From positions 1 to 56,076 of the forward strand of contig JAHDEE010000013.1 in the NCBI GenBank assembly GCA_020629005.1: a stretch of DNA of 56,076 bases, written 5' to 3'. The notes beneath the pieces are model-generated. The model made no database searches and was not told the DNA's origin. It saw only the letters and a program-made list of their open reading frames with translations. Positions 1 through 8,307 of the stretch are shown one piece after another. Source of the stretch: Chitinophagales bacterium. Its GTDB lineage: Bacteria > Bacteroidota > Bacteroidia > Chitinophagales > UBA2359. Within the stretch, counting starts at the first letter, position 1; every line of letters starts with the position of its first letter. Both the position numbers and the translations under genes were made by a program.

Positions 1-33
1 CGTAACTGGTTGCCTCACAAGACATTAAAAAAA

Positions 34-52
34 TGCAAATCATTTTGTTTGC
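34..52 (-). terminator. possible weak terminator after the first gene
   Basis: Just past the TAA of the minus-strand gene, the transcript would read GCAAA, an 8-base loop, TTTGC, then a run of seven T. The stem is only five base pairs, so this is a weak candidate. Confidence 0.3.
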
Positions 53-1540
53 TTACCTCTGGATTTGCAGGCTCCTTTGTGTTGACCATGCAGGACCTTG
101 CACATTCAGCAAGTATTGGCCAGAAGGCAAAGCTGATACATCCAGAGAGGTATTGGGCATTAATTGCCCGGTCATTACCACTTTCCCACTGGCGTCTATC
201 AATTCGTAGCTCATCTGGGCTTCCGAAAATGCGGCACCCAGGTCAATACTAAGCCTATTGCTGACAGGATTCGGGAATACAATTAGCTGTTCCTCAACAC
301 TTGAATCAATGCCTACAGCTTCTTCAGTACTGACTGTAATTGTGCCTTCTACTGTAAATCCGTCTCTGTTGATGATTACACTGTAGTCTCCTGCTTCGGT
401 TATGGTGCGCGCAGCGCCAGTAAGACCATCAGACCATTCGTACATTACATCATCACCTACCCAGGCATTCAGTTCCATACTGCTGCCTGCTTGCAATCGG
501 ATCTCCGCCCCCATGTTCATTTCCAGGGGTGCCAATTGGTTTCCAAGATCATCGTATACCATGTTCATTAGCGGCGCAATGGCATTGCTTTCATTGTCCA
601 TCTCGACAATATTCAACAGCTCCCCTGTTTCAATATCTACAATGTAGATGGCGCCTTGTCGAACATAGAAGAATCGTCCATTGGCCACATCGATATCGCA
701 ATCTCCCATCGAAAATCCATCCGTACTTGTTGGCTCCTCAGAAATCACCGTGACAACACCAGTCTCTGGATCAATTGTAGCTAAGCGAAGCTGAGAATGG
801 TAGGGATCATTGTCAAAGATGTTAGGATCAGGAACGCTTATAAAATGGAGACCATAGAGTTTTCTTGTCTCGTAATTGTAGGTCAAATTTGCAAAGAACT
901 GCTGGCTATCTGCCTCAGGGAATTCAATGCTCTGCTTAGTTGAGGTACCATCATCCAAATCAACAGTATGAATATTGTTTCCATCCACGAAGTAATACTT
1001 CCTGTGAATCGGATCAATATCAGAGTTTCCTGAACTATACGAGCCGTAGTGAATGGGCTCTTCGTTGATGTAAGTCAGCTCACCAGTAGCAGGGTACACT
1101 TTAACGAACTTTAGCAAATCACCTGCTCCATATTCATGAGATACACCGTAGATTACATCATCAAGCCAATTGTATGCAATATTGGTGAAGGGTATCACCG
1201 ATCCATTGGGATCATCAATTACTGAACTGCTGATTACTTCACCATCATAGGCGCTTACTCTATAAATTTTGGCATTGGAACCTCCACCCCAGATGTAAAA
1301 GTAAGATTTTGAGATTGGGTCAAAGTCAGCCACTCCCTGAGAAAATCCCTGACCGCTAAGGACCTGTTCAGAAATAACCGTCAGCTCACCTGATTCCAGG
1401 TCCATTTCTGCCAATCGTAGGCCCTCATTGGTGAAATTCAGGCCATACACGGCATTGTATTGCGCGACAGAAGTCTGGCTGAAAAGGCCAAGCAGGAGGA
1501 GAGAAAGGAAAAGATTAGTTGCTCTCAAGAACATAAGCAT
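53..1540 (-). CDS. secreted protein with T9SS type A sorting domain
   Basis: A 495-residue exported protein of unknown function. Residues 1-26 form a signal peptide (hydrophobic LFLSLLLLGLF, cleavage near SVAQ). The central ~330 residues repeat a pattern of aromatic/Gly segments with FYI, YYFVDG and RFFYV strands, suggesting a beta-propeller-like fold that tracks value-like loops (LESGELTVISE, ETGVVTVISE). The last ~75 residues form a Por-secretion-tail domain: VFPNPVSNRLSI near residue 421, then DASGKVVMTG and LPSGQYLLNV. In Bacteroidota this domain directs export by the type IX system and usually surface anchoring. It is alone on its strand here; the next gene upstream is 112 bp away. The propeller reading is inference; the sorting tail is clear. 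Confidence 0.85.
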   Translation of the reverse strand: MLMFLRATNLFLSLLLLGLFSQTSVAQYNAVYGLNFTNEGLRLAEMDLESGELTVISEQVLSGQGFSQGVADFDPISKSYFYIWGGGSNAKIYRVSAYDGEVISSSVIDDPNGSVIPFTNIAYNWLDDVIYGVSHEYGAGDLLKFVKVYPATGELTYINEEPIHYGSYSSGNSDIDPIHRKYYFVDGNNIHTVDLDDGTSTKQSIEFPEADSQQFFANLTYNYETRKLYGLHFISVPDPNIFDNDPYHSQLRLATIDPETGVVTVISEEPTSTDGFSMGDCDIDVANGRFFYVRQGAIYIVDIETGELLNIVEMDNESNAIAPLMNMVYDDLGNQLAPLEMNMGAEIRLQAGSSMELNAWVGDDVMYEWSDGLTGAARTITEAGDYSVIINRDGFTVEGTITVSTEEAVGIDSSVEEQLIVFPNPVSNRLSIDLGAAFSEAQMSYELIDASGKVVMTGQLMPNTSLDVSALPSGQYLLNVQGPAWSTQRSLQIQR

Positions 1541-1652
1541 TGATTTAAAGGGTTAACAAGTGAATTAGGATAATACCTTCAATATGCTAACCTGGCACAA
1601 ATGGTTGCCTGAGTTCGAGATTCTAATCTTGATCTGCCATGAAAGAGATCAT

Positions 1653-2225
1653 CTATTCTAAATTCAGGTTATACTTCGTGAGCAGTCCTGGGAGGCCCTC
1701 AAGGGCAAACTTTGCCTGATTGATTTCATTCCTTTCCGGATCAATTTGAAAGTTGATAGACTGCCGAAAATCAGCTCTTTCCAGAATCGTATTTTCAAAG
1801 ACTGCCAAAGATAGATCACAATCGTCAAAGCGCGCAGAACTCAAGTCTGCTTCCGTGAAGTCGACCTCTTGCAATTTGCAACGCGCAAAGCTAATTCTCG
1901 GAAGACGACATTGGTAAAAGGAACTATAATTGAGCTGGCAATCCTGAAACTCGAAGGAAAGCAGCAACTTGTTGCAATGGTCGAATCTCAAGCCAAGCAT
2001 TTTACAAGCTTGAAATAAAACATCTTGCAGCACTGTATTGTTCAGACCGATCATCGACAAATCACAAGACTGAAAGACACAATCCATAAAATTGCAGTCC
2101 CGCAAATCCAGATCTACAAAGCTACAGGAATCGAAATGGCAGTTCTCATAATTGGCCACCTTCCAATCTTGATCGGCAAATCGCAGGCCTTCATAACGCT
2201 GATCCTCGATATACTCTTTGCTCAT
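1653..2225 (-). CDS. pentapeptide repeat protein
   Basis: A 190-residue protein made almost wholly of degenerate A(D/N)LXX-type pentapeptides, such as CSFVDLDLRDCNFMDCVF, VDFTEADLSSARFDDCDL and ADFRQS. These fold into a right-handed quadrilateral beta-helix. There is no signal peptide, so it is likely cytosolic. Some relatives (Qnr, MfpA) mimic DNA and protect gyrase, but most members have no known job and nothing here points to gyrase. It stands alone, 112 bp upstream of the T9SS gene, with a dispersed structured repeat behind its start. Cysteine is unusually frequent in the coil positions. Confidence 0.85.
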   Translation of the reverse strand: MSKEYIEDQRYEGLRFADQDWKVANYENCHFDSCSFVDLDLRDCNFMDCVFQSCDLSMIGLNNTVLQDVLFQACKMLGLRFDHCNKLLLSFEFQDCQLNYSSFYQCRLPRISFARCKLQEVDFTEADLSSARFDDCDLSLAVFENTILERADFRQSINFQIDPERNEINQAKFALEGLPGLLTKYNLNLE

Positions 2226-2301
2226 GCAATGCTTCCTTTTAAAATTCTCAATTAGCGTTCAAAGTAAGAATTTTGAAGAAAATGGCATTGTTTTTTTATT
2301 G

Positions 2302-2478
2302 GGAGCGAAGCGAATCCCCTCTATCACTTTTCGTCCTGCTCTCCGCTACTATTCGCGGCACATCAGCCTGTTCGTGCTCGGCGCCTGCTGTCTCTCCGCA
2401 GGCTCCGAGCCAGCATCCGCCGGCACTCACGCACGGCTGCTGAGCCACTCATAACCGCTACGATCAGGGCTATTGCGA
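2302..2478 (+). repeat. structured dispersed repeat, family 1, copy A
   Basis: First of seven copies. It begins GGAGCGAAGCG and ends GGGCTATTG. Inside, GCGGCACATCAGCC pairs imperfectly with GGCTGCTGAGCCAC (outer stem), and GTGCTCGGCGCCTGCTG with a downstream GCCAGCATCCGCCGGCAC (inner stem). The apical part carries TGTCTCTCCGCAGGCTCCGAG, the most conserved internal stretch. The 2226-2584 gap holds nothing else that I can see. Confidence 0.8.
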
Positions 2479-2584
2479 CACTTCCTTCTCCGGAGAAACA
2501 AGCTTAAGACAGGCCGGTTCCTGTTAGCCAATTTTGTACGGAAAGACAATTCACCGAGATTTTGGAAGTAGCCTGCTTTGTTGA

Positions 2585-2989
2585 TCAGGCCAGCTGCGGC
2601 TCAGCCGGGTCGAAGAGCTGTTTGAAAAAGGAGACCTTAACGAACTTCGACCAAAAGCCTCTCACGTCAGGAAAATTTTGCGACTTCTGGATGTGCTGTG
2701 GATTGTCGCTACTGCTTACAATATAGACCGGTGGCCTTTCACCTTCAAAGGGAATTCTCTGGTATTCTTCCAGGAAGTCCCAGCCGGTTTTGATAGGCAT
2801 GTTAAGGTCTAACAAGATGTAAGTCGGAACCGTGCAATCGTGAGTTCGAAGACCATCAATTGCCTGGTCTACACTGGAGTAAGTATCTACAGACGGCTGC
2901 ACTCCATCAAGCGCTTTCTGTATCATTAATCGGTGAAAGCAGTGGGTGGCGGGATCGTCATCAACCATGATTATCTTAAAGCTATTCAT
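2585..2989 (-). CDS. single-domain response regulator (CheY-like receiver)
   Basis: A 134-residue stand-alone receiver domain with no output domain. The acidic pocket is D10-D11-D12, the phospho-acceptor is D61 in ILLDLNMP, the switch Ser is in VSSSD (about residue 92), and the conserved lysine is K115 in FWSKFV. Such proteins act by contacting a kinase or another target rather than DNA. No histidine kinase is adjacent; the nearest is the PAS kinase starting at 8308, so partnership is only a guess. Phosphorylation chemistry should be intact, as all key residues are present. Confidence 0.9.
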   Translation of the reverse strand: MNSFKIIMVDDDPATHCFHRLMIQKALDGVQPSVDTYSSVDQAIDGLRTHDCTVPTYILLDLNMPIKTGWDFLEEYQRIPFEGERPPVYIVSSSDNPQHIQKSQNFPDVRGFWSKFVKVSFFKQLFDPAEPQLA

Positions 2990-3622
2990 ACAAAAAGTTT
3001 AAATTTCGGTGATGAGCCAATGGCTAATCAAATCACAATATCAGTTTCAAGCTACGTGCCAAAGGGACCTCAGATTGTTGGCAATTGCCTATTCGCACTG
3101 ATTGTGAGCGACTATTGTTTAGTCGTGTTGTGCATTGGTGGTGCAGTGGCTGCATAGCTGTGGAAACTGGTAGCGACTCTGTAGTGCCTCCTCTGTTTTG
3201 AGGCTTGCAAACTGTATGCTTTTGATTGGCAAGTGCGAATTCGGGTCAGGCAACTTCGTTTCCATAAATGCCATAGAAACTAAAAAAGCTAACTATTTCC
3301 ACCTTTGCGCTCTGCTCTTGATAGCAGTCTACTGCTAAATGCTTCTCTGAGAAGTACTTTAGCGCAATCACCAAATTGTTTTACCCATTTGATCCAATTG
3401 TGTCGACCGACATGAGCCTAAGGGGATTAGGGCAAGATATCAATACCTGCTTTTGACTACTTCGCAGCAGAGACCGCCTCATTAGGAGCGAATACTGCTT
3501 ATGGACTAGTTTTCTATCCGCTTGCCGACAGACTAAGTAAACAGGATTGCCTATCATGCAATGCCTTCGGGAAAGATTAAAAAAACTACCTTTCTTGAGG
3601 TAACGTTATATGATGATGAAGG
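2990..3622. other. intergenic region without a recognisable gene
   Basis: No ORF here has convincing composition or a recognisable domain. The only clear signal is the terminator at its right end, which faces the plus strand although no plus-strand gene precedes it. An unannotated small RNA would explain that. Confidence 0.5.
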
Positions 3623-3654
3623 AGGAGTGGCGCGGACCACTCCTCTCTTTTTTT
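3623..3654 (+). terminator. strong Rho-independent terminator, orphan
   Basis: AGGAGTGG (3623-3630), loop CGCGGA, CCACTCCT (3637-3644), then CTC and seven T. The stem is eight perfect pairs. It also lies just beyond the stop of the minus-strand DUF3307 gene, but the T-run is on the plus strand only. Confidence 0.8.
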
Positions 3655-3708
3655 GTCTTTTAGTGCGCTGCAGGATTTTGCCTTTCCCCAATATCGCTGC
3701 TGTTGTCC

Positions 3709-4482
3709 TCAGTTTCTGAGATACTTTTTCATTTCCAAATAGAAGTAGCCGATCAATATCGCTATCCCAAAGCTCAAGAGCGTTCCGATGAGAATGTACT
3801 CGGTGAGCTTACGACTTCTCGAGTCTCTGATTTCGCCAAAACGAAAGACCGATTTTGCCGTAATTAGAAAACCAATTCCAGCAAGATTTCCTGAGATCAT
3901 GAAACCGAAAATGAATAGTCGCTCCAACATACCGATGTAGCTTCCTGCGTTTGGCAAGGCAGATTCTTCTTCAGCTCTATGTTGCTCTTGTAAGTCTCCC
4001 GAATGCTGTACCTGATTTGCTACAGGCGTCCATTGGGAGATTAAAACCTTAATCACCTGTGAGGAAACGAAAGTAAGCAAGGCAATGCTTGTGAGCTGCA
4101 AGAGCAAAAGATCTTTGCCAAAGTGGTTGAGTAGATCTAAGACAAAGGGCTCAAAGTGATTGGCCAATAAGAGGATGCACAAGAAATGTAAAAGCTGATC
4201 TGCAAAAAAGACCATGTTGCGATAACCGGGAAAAGAAAGATGCAGCTTCGCAATATCGATGACCAGATGAGATCCCGCCAGCAGAAATGCAGAAAGCAAG
4301 AGCAGCGGTTCAAGGCCTGTAGTCAATACTGCCCCGATATAAAGCAGGAGATGAACCAGAACATGGGCATAGAGCATTGGAGAACGGTGCTTTCGTGTTT
4401 GCTTGTCTGTAACCCAACTGTCGAACTGCAACAGGAAATCACCGATAAGATGAGCCAAAAGTAGCTTGAGAAACAAGATCAT
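3709..4482 (-). CDS. DUF3307 family integral membrane protein
   Basis: A 257-residue multi-pass protein. The opening MILFLKLLLAHLIGDFLLQ, followed by the HRSPMLYAHVLVHLLLY segment, is typical of DUF3307. Hydrophobic helices lie at about residues 1-20, 40-75, 85-105, 115-150, 185-210 and 230-250, separated by one polar loop (~155-180, rich in Q/H/E). Its ATG overlaps the stop of the upstream satD-like gene in an ATGA, so the two are translationally coupled. DUF3307 next to a SatD-type protein is a recurrent pair in bacteria. Function is unknown; the partner suggests a membrane component under the control of a winged-helix protein. Confidence 0.85.
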   Translation of the reverse strand: MILFLKLLLAHLIGDFLLQFDSWVTDKQTRKHRSPMLYAHVLVHLLLYIGAVLTTGLEPLLLLSAFLLAGSHLVIDIAKLHLSFPGYRNMVFFADQLLHFLCILLLANHFEPFVLDLLNHFGKDLLLLQLTSIALLTFVSSQVIKVLISQWTPVANQVQHSGDLQEQHRAEEESALPNAGSYIGMLERLFIFGFMISGNLAGIGFLITAKSVFRFGEIRDSRSRKLTEYILIGTLLSFGIAILIGYFYLEMKKYLRN

Positions 4483-5102
4483 AGAGAAGTGCCTTTTTGT
4501 GGGATTTGTTTTGCGTAGCGTTGCAGTAATTTTTCTATTTCATCGAAGCCTGCCCGTTTGAGCCCCTCGCTTACCGTGCTTTGGGATCGATCCAGTAATT
4601 CGGCCAGTTCCATTTGATTGAATTCCGGATGATCTAATGCCGCTTTGAGAATATATGCAGTTTTAGGAGCCCATTGGTCCATTACCAAAGAGGCCAATTG
4701 GAAGTATAAGTTCCATTCGGAATCGAGATTTTTCCAGGGAGAACTAACGGCTAATCGTTTCTTCTTTAGTGCTTCGAAGCAGCGACCAGAGTTTGTGTAT
4801 GCCTCACCATTACTTTCTGTAATACTGGATTTGGGAAAATCTTTGGTACCTATGCCAATGGCGATCCTAACATCTAAATGCTTATTCTGCTTGATCAGTG
4901 CCTTGATTCTAATCGCACTCAAAAGGGCAAGTTCTGCCGGAACCTCAACTTGAAATGCATCTCCCCTATAGATTTCCCAAACCTTTGGACTAGGCCCAAA
5001 TTCGTCAAGCAGCTGCTTTAAGCCAGTCTGCCAGGAATTCGGGTCGATCGACCTGGAATTTACGATGTCACCAGTTAATATGGCTGTGATTTCTTTATCC
5101 AC
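4479..5102 (-). CDS. SatD-family protein with C-terminal winged helix
   Basis: A 207-residue cytosolic protein starting at GTG. The N-terminus AILTGDIVNSRSI is the SatD signature. The middle (WEIYRGDAFQVEV, RIAIGIGTKDF, NGEAYTNSGRCFEAL) resembles a nucleotide-cyclase-like fold. The last ~50 residues (MELAELLDRSQSTVSEGLKR) form a helix-turn-helix of winged-helix type. It is coupled to the DUF3307 gene by a 4-base overlap. Two identical palindromes stand 11 and 39 bp upstream of its start, which suggests autoregulation through the C-terminal domain. The family was named from the Streptococcus mutans sat locus, but its biochemical role is not settled. Confidence 0.8.
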   Translation of the reverse strand: MDKEITAILTGDIVNSRSIDPNSWQTGLKQLLDEFGPSPKVWEIYRGDAFQVEVPAELALLSAIRIKALIKQNKHLDVRIAIGIGTKDFPKSSITESNGEAYTNSGRCFEALKKKRLAVSSPWKNLDSEWNLYFQLASLVMDQWAPKTAYILKAALDHPEFNQMELAELLDRSQSTVSEGLKRAGFDEIEKLLQRYAKQIPQKGTSL

Positions 5103-5112
5103 AGGACTAAGG

Positions 5113-5160
5113 TATCGCTTTTTTGGACGATAATCAACAATATCGCCTAAAATGCCGATA
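5113..5160. promoter_or_regulatory. pair of TATCG-N10-CGATA palindromes (candidate SatD operator)
   Basis: TATCG at 5113-5117 faces CGATA at 5128-5132, and TATCG at 5141-5145 faces CGATA at 5156-5160. Both have exactly ten spacer bases, with centres 28 bp apart. A fifth half-site CGATA lies at 5184-5188. They sit directly upstream of a gene encoding a winged-helix domain, as expected for an autoregulatory operator. Confidence 0.6.
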
Positions 5161-5271
5161 ATTAATAAATTCGTTCAAACTGCCGATATCCTCCATTGAA
5201 TAGAGCCTGAGACAAAAATGCAACGAATGATCACAGCAATGCAGGCAGTTCGAAACAGATCAGGATGTTGA

Positions 5272-6429
5272 TTAAGAAGCCTGCGTCAACTCAATTACGG
5301 TGAGTTCTCTGGGCACCAAAAAACGAAGTGGAGGCCCCCAGTAACCGGTTCCACGACTAACATATAGTGTGGATTCCTTTACTCTATAAAGCCCTCTGAA
5401 GTATGGCTCTACAGCCTTGACTATCAAATTGAATGGAAAGAACTGGCCTCCGTGGGTATGGCCAGACAGCTGAAGCGTAACACCATGCTCTGCTGCCTCT
5501 GTAAATTGCCTGGGCTGATGGGCCAATAAAATCAGAGGAATGTTCTTATCCCTACCCTCCAGGGTTTTCTGTAAGTCTGGCTTATGCGGAGGCCCTATTC
5601 GATGTCCTGTAAGATCAGGGACCCCAGCCACCTCCAATCGTTCGCCTTCATGCTCTATGGAAACCCGCTGATTCATCAGCACCTGGATTCCAAGACCCGG
5701 CAGAAAACGAATCCATTCATCGACTCCTGAATAGTACTCATGGTTGCCCGTGATAAAGAATACGCCATGCTTTGCCTCTAAATTTCGCAATTCAGACAGA
5801 TCATCTCCCAGATCCCCAACACGACCGTCCACCAAATCACCGGTGATCACAATAATATCTGGGCGTTCGGCATTGGTCTTTTCCACTAATTCTCTTATAA
5901 ATGCGGGACCATTTGTCGGGCCAATGTGTATATCTGTTAACTGCACGATTCTCAGTCCGCTCAGACTGGAGGCAAGATTTAAGATCGGAATGCTGATCCG
6001 CTTGATCGGTGTAGGGCCATTTCCCTGGTAAAGACCTACAAGCGTAAATATTGCAGTAGCACCCATCACAATCGTAGCTAGTAACCGGGATAACCAAACT
6101 ATATCTTCAGGACCGGGTCCTACAAACATTGAATAAACCAGCTGTATCACCTCAATGAGCAACATCTGAAATCCCAGAAAACCCATAATCCCTAGCCAGG
6201 AATACGACAAATACATGAAAAAACGCCGCATTTTCCCACCAAGAAACACCCGCGCGGGCATCGCCAATGGAATAAAACTAGCCAGGAGCATCAGCAGACA
6301 AGTCAGAAGCGCTGTCACAACAGAAGACCATTGAGGTTCCTGAACCAGATTGTCCCAAAACCAATAGTGAATACCAAAATAAACACTGGCAAAAACCAGA
6401 ACGGGAACAATTACTTGTAGCAACCTCAT
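5272..6429 (-). CDS. membrane-anchored metallophosphoesterase (YkuE/calcineurin-like)
   Basis: About 385 residues from the chosen ATG at 6429 (an in-frame ATG at 6471 would add 14 polar residues before the first helix). Four hydrophobic segments occupy the first ~150 residues, followed by a soluble calcineurin-like domain with all metal motifs: TDIHIGP, GDLVDG, GNHEYYSG, LLAHQP and GHTHGGQ. Relatives such as YkuE act on envelope lipid or undecaprenyl-linked phosphates, and the catalytic side is likely outside the cytoplasm. The gene follows the helicase gene with little or no gap, so co-transcription is likely, though the two roles are unrelated. The substrate is not deducible from sequence. 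Confidence 0.85.
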   Translation of the reverse strand: MRLLQVIVPVLVFASVYFGIHYWFWDNLVQEPQWSSVVTALLTCLLMLLASFIPLAMPARVFLGGKMRRFFMYLSYSWLGIMGFLGFQMLLIEVIQLVYSMFVGPGPEDIVWLSRLLATIVMGATAIFTLVGLYQGNGPTPIKRISIPILNLASSLSGLRIVQLTDIHIGPTNGPAFIRELVEKTNAERPDIIVITGDLVDGRVGDLGDDLSELRNLEAKHGVFFITGNHEYYSGVDEWIRFLPGLGIQVLMNQRVSIEHEGERLEVAGVPDLTGHRIGPPHKPDLQKTLEGRDKNIPLILLAHQPRQFTEAAEHGVTLQLSGHTHGGQFFPFNLIVKAVEPYFRGLYRVKESTLYVSRGTGYWGPPLRFLVPRELTVIELTQAS

Positions 6430-6475
6430 GTGAAATAAATCTGTTTGGTCAATCCGACAGCCGGATAGCAAGGAG

Positions 6476-7780
6476 CTACACTTTGGTAATTCTAAGCTTT
6501 CTCTTCTTCAACCTTTGATTATCAAGCAGGTGAATCAATTGCGGAACCTTATTCTTTGCAACTGCAGCAAAGGCACAATCCTGCTTCAGTTCAATTAGCC
6601 CTAATTGCTCTTTGCTGAGCCCACCCTGCTTGAGAAAGAATCCGGCAATGTCTCCTTTTGAAATCTTGTCTTTCCTTCCGCCTGATAACAACACCGTTGC
6701 CCAGGGTGAGGGTTTAGGGACAGGGGCTATATTCAGAATTTCTTCTTCCAATGAAGGAATAAAGTCTGGAAGACGCTCCTCCTTCCAATGAAGTATAAAA
6801 GCAGTTCCACCTCGCTGCATTCTTGCAGTACGGCCATTTCTGTGTACAAACTCCTGACTGCGTACTGGCAAATGATAGTGGATAATGAACTCGATTTCAG
6901 GAACATCTATTCCCCGAGAAGCAAGGTCAGTAGCCAATAAAAGCTGATGACTTCCGTTTCTGAACTTGATCAAGGCACGTTCCCTTTGCTTTTGCTCCAT
7001 TCCACCAAAAAAGCAACCATGAGGCACCTTGTGATGCGAAAGAAAATCGCTGACTCTTCGAATACTGTCCTTAAAGTTGCAAAAGACGATACCCGGCTTG
7101 TCTGCCAAATGGCATAGTGCATTGAGCAAAGTATCGAGCTTGTCCTTTTCAGGAGATATTATTGCTTTCAACTGCAACTGCTCCAACTCCTGATCAAGAA
7201 AGTTGACATATTTAGGATCTGATAGACCAACAAACTCCGGCACAATCACCTCATGAGTTGCCGAAGTCAATATCCGCTTCTGTATGCTCGGCAGGCCTTC
7301 CACAATTTCCCGCATCTCGGATTCAAAACCGATTTCTAACGACTTATCAAACTCGTCCAAAACAAGGGTTCGAATCTCACGAGGGTTAAAGGTATCCCGA
7401 CGAAGATGATCAGCCAAACGGCCGGGAGTTGCAATCAAAATGGCAGGTTTATGTTTTAAATCGGCTCGGTCTTTGGCAAAGGCCCTACCCCCATAAAATG
7501 CATTCACCTTGTAACCGGTGCCCATTTCGCGCAGCACCAACTCAATCTGCAAAGCAAGCTCTCGGGAAGGTACGACGATTAGCACTTGCACCTCCTTGTT
7601 GTCATCCCTCAATTCCCCCACAATAGGCAACAAAAAGGCAAGCGTTTTGCCTGTTCCTGTGGGAGAAAGTAAAATAATCTCAGCAGAAGAGTAAATAGCT
7701 TGACCAGCCTCCACTTGCATTTCATTTAAACTGGCAATGCCAATTTTCTTCAAGATCTCTCGCTGATTCTTTACCTGCAT
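6476..7780 (-). CDS. DEAD-box RNA helicase, DbpA-like
   Basis: A 434-residue ATP-dependent RNA helicase with the complete core: SPTGTGKT (39-46), PSRELALQ, TPGRLADHL, LDEFD (a DEFD variant of DEAD), TSATHE, ASRGIDVPEI and HRNGRTAR. The last ~75 residues (VLLSGGRKDKISKGDIAGFF, then CAFAAV) match the DbpA RNA-binding domain, which in E. coli targets hairpin 92 of 23S rRNA. A role in 50S ribosome assembly is therefore likely. No Q-motif is obvious beyond the LNEMQ at residues 18-22, which fits its usual position. Confidence 0.9.
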   Translation of the reverse strand: MQVKNQREILKKIGIASLNEMQVEAGQAIYSSAEIILLSPTGTGKTLAFLLPIVGELRDDNKEVQVLIVVPSRELALQIELVLREMGTGYKVNAFYGGRAFAKDRADLKHKPAILIATPGRLADHLRRDTFNPREIRTLVLDEFDKSLEIGFESEMREIVEGLPSIQKRILTSATHEVIVPEFVGLSDPKYVNFLDQELEQLQLKAIISPEKDKLDTLLNALCHLADKPGIVFCNFKDSIRRVSDFLSHHKVPHGCFFGGMEQKQRERALIKFRNGSHQLLLATDLASRGIDVPEIEFIIHYHLPVRSQEFVHRNGRTARMQRGGTAFILHWKEERLPDFIPSLEEEILNIAPVPKPSPWATVLLSGGRKDKISKGDIAGFFLKQGGLSKEQLGLIELKQDCAFAAVAKNKVPQLIHLLDNQRLKKRKLRITKV

Positions 7781-8307
7781 AGTCTCTCTGCTCTTTGAAG
7801 TCGCAAATTACGCACTTTGGCTCAAAAAACAGCCAACACCCTACCTGACAAACAAGCCCATCCAGGTAGAAATACCTCCACCGAGCTGACCTTTGGGCAA
7901 ATCTGAAGTACATGTGCAGACAAAACCCTACAAATTAACCACAACAAACACAAAAGATGCTACAGTTTCACAAACAGCAGTAAAATCCTGCCAAAAGGTT
8001 AATAGTTTAAAATGCCAAATACTGCAATTTCCCATATCAACAATCGCAATGTCAATAACTCAAATGGCTCCCTTTCTGCAAAAGCCCATAAGCAATTAGC
8101 AGGCAGTACTTTACTGTGTAGTATTTGTACGGTGTTGAAAATCGCAACATTGGCAAAGCCTTTCGCCCGTTCTTTGTTAAAGGCCGAACAGGTTGACAAC
8201 TTAGACAATGGTCCCATATATAAATTACTACTTCCCGCCTTTCTGGTTATGGTATTGAGTTATCATATACCGACGAAGCAGTTTATCGTCAACAAAGCAG
8301 TAGGAAA
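7781..8307. other. intergenic region between divergent helicase and kinase genes
   Basis: About 530 bp that should hold two divergent promoters. Open frames crossing it (for example 8012-8323 on the plus strand) have no recognisable domain and a composition unlike the neighbours. I see no strong hairpin or repeat. Confidence 0.5.

Noticed and set aside
2302-2478. Family 1 repeat as an integron attC site
   Set aside because: It varies in sequence and keeps a fold as attC does, but it lacks the RYYYAAC/GTTRRRY boxes, is not at cassette boundaries and no integrase is seen.
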